Assembly (NCBI RefSeq): GCF_017744045.1
Contig: NZ_JAGHRD010000011.1
DNA length: 64,000 bases
From: Pelagimonas sp017744045
Lineage (GTDB): Bacteria > Pseudomonadota > Alphaproteobacteria > Rhodobacterales > Rhodobacteraceae
Reading direction: 5' to 3' (one strand)
Shown: positions 7,939-15,258 of the stretch, piece after piece
Layout: each line of letters begins with the position of its first letter
Numbering within the stretch: the first letter of the stretch is position 1
Made by a program: the position numbers and the translations under genes
The notes under the pieces: generated by a model
What the model saw: only the letters and a program-made list of their open reading frames with translations
What the model was told of the DNA's origin: nothing
Databases searched by the model: none

Positions 7939-10607
7939 CAACCCTCAATGCGCTGGCCGCGATTTCGATCCTTTATGTCCTGTTTCTATTTGCGGTAGCG
8001 TTCTTTGCCGAGCGTGCCTCGCGCAGGGGGCGGGCCAATTGGTTGCGCGCGCCCATTGTCTATACGCTGTCCCTGTCTATCTATTGCACCGCCTGGACGT
8101 TTTATGGCGCGGTTGGGTCTGCCGCGCGCAATGGGTTCGAATATCTGACGATTTATCTTGGCCCGTCGCTGGTCTTGATCGGCTGGTGGTGGGTGCTGCG
8201 CAAGCTGGTGCGCATCGGGCGCGTACAACGCATCACCTCGATTGCCGACCTGATTTCTTCGCGCTACGGCAAATCCAACCTGCTTGGGGTTGGGGTGACC
8301 CTGTTGGCGGTGATCGGCACCACCCCCTATATCGCCCTGCAACTGCAATCGGTGACCCTGTCGGTCGAAGTGTTCAGCCAGGCCTCGGGCGGAGAGCAAG
8401 AACAGACAACCGCCTTTTGGGTGGCTGTGGGCCTTGCGGTTTTCACCGTGATCTTTGGCACACGCAATCTGGACGCCAATGAACGCCATCACGGGGTGGT
8501 CATGGCCATCGCGGTTGAAGCGATTGTGAAACTGGCGGCGCTGATGGCGGTGGGGATCTTTGTCGTTTGGGGGATTTCGGGCGGAGTGTCCGATACGCTG
8601 GAGCGTATCGACGCCTCTTCTCTGGGCCATTGGGAGGTTAATGGCGGGCGTTGGGCCGGGCTGATGTTCCTTTCGGCGGCGGCGTTCCTGTGCCTGCCGC
8701 GGATGTTTCAGGTCATGGTTGTCGAGAATGACAATGACCAGCAACTGCGCATGGCGGCCTGGGCCTTTCCTTTGTATCTGATGCTGATGAGCCTGTTCAT
8801 CCTGCCGATTGCGGTTGTCGGGCTCGACGTGTTGCCCGCAGGCTCGAACCCGGATCTGTTCGTTTTGACCGTGCCTTTGGAATACGGGCAGAACGCGCTG
8901 GCTTTGCTCAGTTTTCTGGGCGGTTTCAGCTCGGCGACCTCGATGGTCATCGTAGCGGCGATTGCGCTCTCGACCATGGTGTCGAACCATATTGTCATGC
9001 CGATCTGGCTGCGGGTGAACGAAAACGTGGTCAGCGTGTCCGGTGATGTGCGCAATGTCGTACTGCTGTCGCGGCGTCTGTCCATCGGCGGAGTTCTGGC
9101 GCTGGGCTACCTTTACTATGCGCAATCTGGCGGCGGCGCGGCGCTGTCCGAAATCGGGCTGGTGGCCTTTATGGGGATTGCGCAGGTTCTGCCGGCGATG
9201 CTGGGCGGGATTTTCTGGCGCGGGGCGACACGTTTTGGCGCTTTGGCTGGTTTGACCGTCGGCTTTTCCATCTGGGTCTATACACTCTATCTGCCCAGTT
9301 TCGGCGCGGCGATCCTGCCGGAAAGCTTCTTTGACGGTGGGCCTTTTGGCCTGATCTGGCTGCATCCCCAGGCCCTGTTTGGCATTTCGGGCATTGATCC
9401 GCTGCTGCACACAATGATCTGGAGCCTGACCTTTAACACCGTCGCGTTTTTTGTCGCCTCGCTTTCGAGCTTTCCATCACCTTTGGAACGGCTTCAGGGC
9501 GCGCAATTTGTCAATATTCAGCAGGGCACCGGCGGCGCGCGCAGTTGGAGCCAGGGCTCGGCCGAGGCCGAAGACCTGATGGTCATGGCGCAGCGGATCC
9601 TTGGCTCGGCAGATGCGCAGCGGCTGTTCCTGCGCGAGGCCCGTCGTCAGGGGTCGGACACGCATTTGCCCGCGCCCACTGCTGAGTTCCTGCAAATTCT
9701 TGAGCGTGAATTGTCAGGGTCGGTCGGGGCGGCCACCGCCCATGCCATGGTCGGGCAAATCGTTGGCGGGATGAGCATTTCCGTCGAAGACCTCATGGCG
9801 GTTGCCGATGAAACCGCGCAGATGATGGAATATTCCGCCACGCTTGAGGCGCAGTCGCAGGAATTGTCACGCACCGCCGCCCAGCTGCGCGCCGCCAATG
9901 ACAAACTGACCCGGCTGTCGGTGCAAAAGGATGCCTTCCTGAGCCAGATCAGCCACGAATTGCGCACGCCCATGACCTCGATCCGGGCGTTTTCGGAAAT
10001 TCTGCGTGATGGCGAAGGGATCACTGCCGAAGAGCAAAGCAAATATGCCTCGATCATTCATGACGAAGCGATCCGTTTGACGCGCCTTCTGGACGACTTG
10101 CTGGATCTCAGCGTGCTGGAAAACGGGCAGGTCAGTTTGAACCTGGGCGAAGGCATGTTGAGCGATGTGCTGGACCGGGCCGAGGCAGCAGCGCTGGCCC
10201 ATGATGACAAACGCGGCTTGCAGATCAAACGGGATCGCGAGAGCGAGCAGGTCTGGCTGAACACCGACACGGAACGGCTGAGCCAGGTCTTTATCAACCT
10301 GATTTCCAATGCACGCAAATATTGTGACGCCGAATCGCCGGCCCTGGCGATTGTTGTGACCAAGGGAGAGGCGCTGACCGTTGATTTTATTGACAATGGA
10401 TCAGGCGTGGCCCCCGAAGCGCAGGACGTGATTTTTGAGAAATTTGCCCGTGTAAGTGATCAAAAAGCGGGTGGGGCCGGGCTGGGATTGGCGATCTCGC
10501 GCCAGATTGTTACACGCCTAGGTGGAGAGATTTCCTATCTCTCCGGCCAGTCTGGTGCGGCTTTCCGCGTCATTCTGCCCTTGGAAAAAGCACTGGCCGC
10601 GCAATAA
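7935..10607 (+). CDS. SLC5 solute symporter-histidine kinase fusion (CrbS-like)
   Basis: An 890-residue sensor. Residues about 1-500 form a sodium/solute symporter (SLC5) fold with roughly 12-13 membrane helices. A linker and coiled coil (TLEAQSQELSRTAAQLRAANDKL) lead to HisKA with phospho-acceptor His674 (SQISHELRTPMTS), then HATPase_c with N box (NLISNARKY), G1 (DNGSGVAP) and G2 (GGAGLGLAISR). CrbS/CbrA proteins of this architecture control acetyl-CoA synthetase or carbon use in other Proteobacteria. Closeness to acs and the acyl-CoA regulator fits an acetate-switch role, which remains inference. It is co-translated with the receiver protein, its likely substrate. Confidence 0.9.
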   Translation: MTTLNALAAISILYVLFLFAVAFFAERASRRGRANWLRAPIVYTLSLSIYCTAWTFYGAVGSAARNGFEYLTIYLGPSLVLIGWWWVLRKLVRIGRVQRITSIADLISSRYGKSNLLGVGVTLLAVIGTTPYIALQLQSVTLSVEVFSQASGGEQEQTTAFWVAVGLAVFTVIFGTRNLDANERHHGVVMAIAVEAIVKLAALMAVGIFVVWGISGGVSDTLERIDASSLGHWEVNGGRWAGLMFLSAAAFLCLPRMFQVMVVENDNDQQLRMAAWAFPLYLMLMSLFILPIAVVGLDVLPAGSNPDLFVLTVPLEYGQNALALLSFLGGFSSATSMVIVAAIALSTMVSNHIVMPIWLRVNENVVSVSGDVRNVVLLSRRLSIGGVLALGYLYYAQSGGGAALSEIGLVAFMGIAQVLPAMLGGIFWRGATRFGALAGLTVGFSIWVYTLYLPSFGAAILPESFFDGGPFGLIWLHPQALFGISGIDPLLHTMIWSLTFNTVAFFVASLSSFPSPLERLQGAQFVNIQQGTGGARSWSQGSAEAEDLMVMAQRILGSADAQRLFLREARRQGSDTHLPAPTAEFLQILERELSGSVGAATAHAMVGQIVGGMSISVEDLMAVADETAQMMEYSATLEAQSQELSRTAAQLRAANDKLTRLSVQKDAFLSQISHELRTPMTSIRAFSEILRDGEGITAEEQSKYASIIHDEAIRLTRLLDDLLDLSVLENGQVSLNLGEGMLSDVLDRAEAAALAHDDKRGLQIKRDRESEQVWLNTDTERLSQVFINLISNARKYCDAESPALAIVVTKGEALTVDFIDNGSGVAPEAQDVIFEKFARVSDQKAGGAGLGLAISRQIVTRLGGEISYLSGQSGAAFRVILPLEKALAAQ

Positions 10608-10699
10608 ATCCTAAGAATTCAACGCAGCAGTAAAGTGCTTGGTAACCAAATCCGTCCATAACGATTGCAAAGACAGTTTACGACGGGTGCATTCTCAAT

Positions 10700-11959
10700 A
10701 TGGCAGATGGGGCACGACAGGACGTTCTGGGCCAGAAGGCGCAAGCGGCACAACGTGCGTTCGAAGCGCGCGGCATGTCGCCGTCCAAGGCGTTGCGCAG
10801 GGCGCTTTCGCGCACGGCCGACGTGCTGTGGGACCTTGCCTTGGTCACGCAGGCCGTCTCTGTCGAAATGCATGATCAGGATGGTGTGATTGATGGCCTT
10901 GGGGCCAAGGATCTGCTGGTGCTGCTGGATGGGCCGGATGGCGCATTGGGAATCGCCGCTATTGAACGCGAGGTGATGACTGGCATCATCGAGGTGCAGA
11001 CCATAATGCAGGTCACGCAAATGCCCATTGATGAGGAACGGGTGCTGACCCCGACCGATGCCGCCATGATGGCCCCCTTGCTGGATGGCACCTTGGATCT
11101 GTTGGTGCGCAATCTCGAAGATCATCCCATAACCGCCCAGCTTGAAGGGTATCGTTTTGGGGCCATGGTCGAAGATGCGCGCGCTGCTGGCCTGTTGCTG
11201 GACGCCTCCAGCTATCGCACCTTCCGTGCCGAAATCGATCTGGCCTTGGGGCGGCGCAAGGGGGCGTTGTCGATTTTCTTGCCCGAACGTGTTCCCACAC
11301 AAAACACCGGGGCGGGGGCCGACAACCCGAATGCACCGGGCCCGCATGAGGATGTGCTGGGCAAAATCCCGTCGAAACTGGATGCGGTTCTGACCCGCGT
11401 CACCATGACTCTGCGCGAGGCCGAACAATTGCAGGCGGGCGACCTGCTGCAATTGCCGCCCGATGTTCTGGATCGGGTCGAGTTGATTGCCGGGCGAAAT
11501 CAGGTGGTGGCCAAAGGACGGTTGGGCCAGATGCACAATCAGCGCGCCGTCCGTCTGACCTGGCCCGAGGCCGCAGCCCCCGCCATTCAAGATGCCGGGG
11601 CGGGCATGATGGGCGGTGATCTGGTCGAAGGGTTCGCCTCAGAACCCGAGATGGATAGCCCAGCCCTGCCGGATATCGGTGGCGGCATGGGCGGCGAGGC
11701 CGAGCTGCCCGATATTGGCGGCGACTTTGGCGGTGATTTCGGTGGCGACCTTCCCGATATCGGCATTGGCGACATGAGCACCGAGGACCAGATGTCTGAC
11801 CTGCCCGATCTCGATTTTGAGGCTGATGCCGCCGCCTTTGACATGGACCTTGCCGCCGAAGGGGGCGAGGGCGAAATGGGCGAAATGGGCGAGGCGGCCA
11901 TGGCTGACCTTGGCGATTTCGACTTTGCCTCGGAACCTCTGGAGATTGAGGAAAGTTAG
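10700..11959 (+). CDS. FliM/FliN (SpoA) C-terminal domain protein
   Basis: A 419-residue protein. Residues about 230-280 (LREAEQLQAGDLLQLPPDVLDRVELIAGRNQVVAKGRLGQ...RAVRL) match the SpoA/FliMN-C fold of flagellar switch proteins. The N-terminal part (about 1-200) resembles a FliM middle region in layout. The C-terminal 140 residues are an acidic Gly/Asp/Met-rich repeat tract (DIGGDFGGDFGGDLPDIG...), odd for a switch protein. No flagellar genes are nearby. It may be a diverged FliM-like protein or a scaffold of unknown role. A bidirectional terminator follows. Confidence 0.75.
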   Translation: MADGARQDVLGQKAQAAQRAFEARGMSPSKALRRALSRTADVLWDLALVTQAVSVEMHDQDGVIDGLGAKDLLVLLDGPDGALGIAAIEREVMTGIIEVQTIMQVTQMPIDEERVLTPTDAAMMAPLLDGTLDLLVRNLEDHPITAQLEGYRFGAMVEDARAAGLLLDASSYRTFRAEIDLALGRRKGALSIFLPERVPTQNTGAGADNPNAPGPHEDVLGKIPSKLDAVLTRVTMTLREAEQLQAGDLLQLPPDVLDRVELIAGRNQVVAKGRLGQMHNQRAVRLTWPEAAAPAIQDAGAGMMGGDLVEGFASEPEMDSPALPDIGGGMGGEAELPDIGGDFGGDFGGDLPDIGIGDMSTEDQMSDLPDLDFEADAAAFDMDLAAEGGEGEMGEMGEAAMADLGDFDFASEPLEIEES

Positions 11960-11979
11960 GCCCCTCAGCAGAAAACAAA

Positions 11980-12003
11980 AAAGCCGGGGCTGTCCCCGGC
12001 TTT
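11980..12003. terminator. Bidirectional rho-independent terminator
   Basis: AAAGCCGGGG (11980-11989), loop CTGT, CCCCGGCTTT (11994-12003). A-rich sequence on the left and T-rich on the right make it work for both the FliM-like gene and the convergent sulfur operon. Confidence 0.9.
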
Positions 12004-12030
12004 CCTACTTTTTGGTTTGGCTGATCGCTA

Positions 12031-12453
12031 TTACTGCGCGGCAATCGCATCCAAAGTCGGGCGCAGCCCGGCCAGATCATAACCCGCGTTGGCGGCGGTG
12101 CTCAGAATCTCGTCAGCGGATTTCTCCGTTGCCTGAGACAGCGCCCAAATCACGGTGCAGCGCGTACCCGAGGCGCAATAGGCCAAAACCGGGCCCTCGG
12201 CGCTGGCCAATTCCATCTGACGCGCAACGTTTTCCGGCGTCATGGTCTGGTGTGTCAAAGGCAAGACCTCAAACTCAAGCCCCGCGGCGCGCATGGCCTC
12301 GCCCATGGCGTCAGCCTGATGAGAGGGCGGGATCTCTGCATCCGGGCGGTTGCAGATGACGCGAACAAAACCCGCATCCTTGATCGTTTGCGCGTCTTCC
12401 GGGGAAATCTGCGGGGACACGAAATAGCTCGGTGTGATCTGGCGAATATCCAT
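12031..12453 (-). CDS. DUF442 / TIGR01244-type sulfurtransferase-phosphatase domain protein
   Basis: A 140-residue cytoplasmic protein of the beta-lactamase-hydrolase-like N-terminal (DUF442) family, related to dual-specificity phosphatases and rhodanese-like enzymes. The active loop CASGTRC places the nucleophile at Cys93, with Cys99 closing the loop. In other proteobacteria this domain is fused to the persulfide dioxygenase as Blh; here it is a separate gene at the end of the same operon. Role: handling of persulfide sulfur, by context. It ends against a shared terminator. Confidence 0.85.
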   Translation of the reverse strand: MDIRQITPSYFVSPQISPEDAQTIKDAGFVRVICNRPDAEIPPSHQADAMGEAMRAAGLEFEVLPLTHQTMTPENVARQMELASAEGPVLAYCASGTRCTVIWALSQATEKSADEILSTAANAGYDLAGLRPTLDAIAAQ

Positions 12454-12462
12454 GGTTTTGAC

Positions 12463-12897
12463 TTACTCCGCAGGAACAGGCCTGTCCAGCCGGGCGCGCA
12501 GGGCCGGGGCGAAAATCATGCCAGCCAGCATGGCTGCCACAAAAACATACAGACCCGGACCGCCATAGGTCAGCGAAGCGATCGCTGGACCCGGGCACAA
12601 GCCCGCCAAGCCCCAACCGATGCCGAACATGATCGAGCCAGTGACCAGCCGCCCGTCAATCTTGGTCGAGGGGGGCGGGGGCAAGGGGGTGCCGACCAGC
12701 GACGTGACACGGCGGTTGCGGATCAGCCAGGCGATGGCCATGGGGATCATCGCGCCGCCCATTACAAAGGCCAGCGTCGGGTCCCAATTGCCGAACACGT
12801 CGAGCCAGCCCTGGACCTTGGTGGTGTCGGTCATGCCCGAGATGAACAGACCCGCGCCGAACAAGCCTCCGGCGATGAAAGCAATGACAAGATACAT
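12463..12897 (-). CDS. YeeE/YedE family transporter half (second)
   Basis: A 144-residue membrane protein with four hydrophobic helices and the YeeE/YedE pattern LVTGSIMFGIGWGLAGLCPGPAI, whose central Cys (GLCPGP) is the sulfur-contacting residue in this family. It overlaps the upstream half by one base, so the two halves probably pair into one importer of thiosulfate or other sulfur compounds. Short length is normal for split (PmpA/PmpB-like) members. Confidence 0.85.
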   Translation of the reverse strand: MYLVIAFIAGGLFGAGLFISGMTDTTKVQGWLDVFGNWDPTLAFVMGGAMIPMAIAWLIRNRRVTSLVGTPLPPPPSTKIDGRLVTGSIMFGIGWGLAGLCPGPAIASLTYGGPGLYVFVAAMLAGMIFAPALRARLDRPVPAE

Positions 12898-13322
12898 CAG
12901 ATCACTCCCAGAAGATGGCGAAAGATAATGACACCAATACCGCCAGCCACGATGTAGAACCCGGTGGCAACAAAGCCGCGCAAGGACAGGCGGGACATGC
13001 CACAGACCCCGTGACCAGAGGTGCAGCCATTGGCCAGTCGGGTGCCAATGCCCACCAGCAGGCCAGCGGCGATCAGAACCACGTAATTATCGGTGACATG
13101 CGTGTCGACCGATCCGTAATAGGGCATCAGCAAGACCGGCAGCAGCACGACACCGGCTAGAAAGACCAGCCGTTCCCATTTGGTATCCAGCCCGGAGCCA
13201 TCGACCACCCCGCCGATAATTCCCGAAGCCCCCATAATCCGGCCATTGCCCAGCAGATAGACTGCTCCGCCGGTGCCGATCAGCAAGCCGCCGATCAGCC
13301 CCCAAATCCAATCCATTTCCAT
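12897..13322 (-). CDS. YeeE/YedE family transporter half (first)
   Basis: A 141-residue membrane protein with four helices. It carries the twin motif GTRLANGCTSGHGVCGMSRL, in which the GCTSGHG Cys is the conserved sulfur-relay residue of YeeE/YedE. It sits between the persulfide dioxygenase-like gene and the second half and is co-directional with both. Moves sulfur species across the inner membrane by family; substrate not shown. Confidence 0.87.
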   Translation of the reverse strand: MEMDWIWGLIGGLLIGTGGAVYLLGNGRIMGASGIIGGVVDGSGLDTKWERLVFLAGVVLLPVLLMPYYGSVDTHVTDNYVVLIAAGLLVGIGTRLANGCTSGHGVCGMSRLSLRGFVATGFYIVAGGIGVIIFRHLLGVI

Positions 13323-13407
13323 TGTTTGCGTTCCCTTTGATCCTTGGGTTGCGCCTCACGCCCCGGTTCGCGGCAGGGTCGTGCTGCGTTTGACGGCGTG
13401 ACCGCCG

Positions 13408-14271
13408 TCAGAGTTTGTTGACAGGCACCTTGAGAAAGACATCGCCCTGCTCATCCGGCTCGGGCATCTGCCCGGCGCGCATGTTCACCTGAAGCGAGGG
13501 GATAATCAGCTTGGGCATATCCAGCGAGGCGTCACGCGTGTCACGCATCTCGACAAAATCCTCTTTGGATTTGCCCGCGCCCACATGAACATTGGCCGCC
13601 TTTTGTTCGCCCACCGTGCTTTCCCAGGCATAATGATCGCGGCCCGGTGCCTTGTAATCATGGCCGACAAAGATGCGGGTTTCATCCGGCAGGGACAGGA
13701 TTTTCTGCACCGAGTCAAACAGCACCTCAGAGGAGCCGCCGGGGAAATCGCAACGCGCCGTGCCGAAATCAGGCATGAACAAGGTGTCGCCAACAAAGGC
13801 CGCATCGCCAATCACATAGGTCAGGCAAGCCGGCGTATGACCCGGCGTGTGCAGCACATCCCCGCGCATCTGACCGATCATCAGGCTGTCGCCCTCCTGA
13901 AACAGCTGGTCAAATTGTGACCCGTCACGCTGAAACTCGGTGCCTTCGTTAAAGACCTTGCCGAACGTGTCCTGCACAACCGTGATCCGGTCGCCAATGC
14001 CGATCTTGCCGCCCACACGTTCCTGAATGTAAGGCGCGGCTGACAGGTGGTCGGCGTGCACATGGCTTTCGAGCAGCCAATCCACGGTATACCCCTTGTC
14101 CTGAACAAAGGCGATGATCGCATCCGCCGACCGTGTATCGGTGCGCCCCGAGGAATAATCAAAATCCAGAACACTGTCGATAATGGCACAAGAGGTGCCA
14201 TTGGGATCACGCACGACATAGGAAATCGTATTGGTGGCGTCGTCGAAAAATCCGGTTACTTCAGGGGTCAT
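13408..14271 (-). CDS. MBL-fold persulfide dioxygenase-like hydrolase
   Basis: A 287-residue metallo-beta-lactamase fold protein of the ETHE1/Blh branch, which oxidises glutathione persulfide to sulfite. Metal ligands are visible: HVHADH (His70, His72, Asp74, His75), the His of HTPGHTPACL, the Asp of DTLFMPDFGTARCD, and the GHDY His. The GTARCDFPGG segment is characteristic of persulfide dioxygenases. The start at 14271 follows AGAGAGG; the frame is open far upstream but that part crosses the divergent promoter. It heads the four-gene sulfur operon. A BigR repressor would be expected but is not in the window. Confidence 0.87.
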   Translation of the reverse strand: MTPEVTGFFDDATNTISYVVRDPNGTSCAIIDSVLDFDYSSGRTDTRSADAIIAFVQDKGYTVDWLLESHVHADHLSAAPYIQERVGGKIGIGDRITVVQDTFGKVFNEGTEFQRDGSQFDQLFQEGDSLMIGQMRGDVLHTPGHTPACLTYVIGDAAFVGDTLFMPDFGTARCDFPGGSSEVLFDSVQKILSLPDETRIFVGHDYKAPGRDHYAWESTVGEQKAANVHVGAGKSKEDFVEMRDTRDASLDMPKLIIPSLQVNMRAGQMPEPDEQGDVFLKVPVNKL

Positions 14272-14298
14272 GATCAACCTCTCTTTCTGTTTCGGAAA

Positions 14299-14324
14299 AC
14301 ATATACGATAAATAGAATATATTG
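14299..14324. promoter_or_regulatory. AT-rich imperfect palindrome upstream of sulfur operon
   Basis: ATATA at 14301 and TATAT at about 14318 lie symmetrically in an AT-rich island between the divergent MBL and DksA-like genes. BigR-type repressors of homologous operons bind AT-rich palindromes at this place. The match here is by position and composition only. Confidence 0.35.
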
Positions 14325-14424
14325 CAAGGCTGCGGTAAGATTTTTGCTGTCTGTTGACCTGTATCAAGGCCCGCATCGGTCCTTTTTGCCAGTATATGGA
14401 ACGCAATGCGAAAGGATTGTACGA

Positions 14425-14748
14425 ATGTCCCACCACAAAAACAAACTGTCTCTTTTGAACCGTTTGCGGGAACTGGGTGTTCGCCTGAACGGGATTGAGG
14501 ACGCGTTGGAAGCGCCGCATTCTAAAGATTGGGAAGAGGCGGCCGTGGAACGCGAAGACGAGGAAGTTCTTGAGCGACTCGGACAGAGCGGGCAAGCTGA
14601 GATTGCGCGTATAAAAAGTGCACTCGCCCGTTTGGAGAGCGGAGATTACGGCATTTGTGTAAAATGCGGTGAAAACATCTCGGAAAAACGACTTGAGCTT
14701 TTGCCGGATGCGGCGGCTTGTGTGAAATGTGCAGGAGGCCAGACTTAG
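14425..14748 (+). CDS. TraR/DksA-type C4 zinc-finger protein
   Basis: A 107-residue protein with a helical N-terminal half rich in Glu/Arg (coiled-coil hairpin) and a C-terminal C4 zinc finger: Cys78-x2-Cys81 and Cys99-x2-Cys102. This is the DksA/TraR fold that binds in the secondary channel of RNA polymerase. It lacks the DxxDxA tip of true DksA, as far as the coiled-coil sequence shows, so it may not carry out ppGpp-dependent control. The start is the ATG at 14425; a longer frame runs into the neighbouring promoter region. Confidence 0.85.
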   Translation: MSHHKNKLSLLNRLRELGVRLNGIEDALEAPHSKDWEEAAVEREDEEVLERLGQSGQAEIARIKSALARLESGDYGICVKCGENISEKRLELLPDAAACVKCAGGQT

Positions 14749-14794
14749 GTCAGGCCCGGGCGCGTAATTGACGGATCCAGAGGAGGGGACCGCC

Positions 14795-15007
14795 ATGATT
14801 GAAGACCTGAAAACAAGACTAGACGAGCTACACAGAGACCTGGACGTGGCCAATGGTGATCAGCGAGAAGAGCTGCTGGACCATCTGGAACAGGTAATTC
14901 TGGCTTTGGAAGACAAAGATGTCGACATTCCCGGTTGGGCCAAGGCCTTGATGGCGTCGCGTGTCGACGAGGCCGTTGAGGATATGTTTGACAATATGCC
15001 GGTCTGA
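14795..15007 (+). CDS. Small acidic coiled-coil protein, unknown
   Basis: A 70-residue acidic protein with heptad-like Leu spacing (IEDLKTRLDELHRDLDVANGD...LLDHLEQVILALE), then IPGWAKALMASRVDEAVEDMFDN. No family recognised. The ATG at 14795 has AGGAGGGG eight bases upstream, a near-perfect ribosome site. It lies 46 bp after the DksA-like gene on the same strand and may be co-transcribed. Confidence 0.7.
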   Translation: MIEDLKTRLDELHRDLDVANGDQREELLDHLEQVILALEDKDVDIPGWAKALMASRVDEAVEDMFDNMPV

Positions 15008-15114
15008 CCCCGGTCAGGCAGCATTTGGGGCCGTTCCCCAGCCAACACCACGCCGTGGCAGAGCCCGAGGCCAAGACTCGTTACCCGAGTCACTTTGGTC
15101 ACGCTTTGCCCGGC

Positions 15115-15140
15115 GTTTTCCACATCTGAGTGTGGAAAAC
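15115..15140 (+). terminator. Perfect 10-bp hairpin in intergenic region
   Basis: GTTTTCCACA (15115-15124), TCTGAG loop, TGTGGAAAAC (15131-15140). The tail is TTGCTTTG, weakly T-rich. It probably ends the DksA-like/coiled-coil unit. The remaining 250 bp before the next gene holds a smaller GACTCG...CGAGTC hairpin and no gene. Confidence 0.5.
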
Positions 15141-15258
15141 TTGCTTTGAGACGCAGTTTGACGTCTAATTCGCCTAAGAAAAGCGCAAAAGCGCAGCGTT
15201 GACAGGGGGGCACAGGCAGGCCGCATCTCTGTCAGCACAGGGCAGAAAGAGCAGAGGC

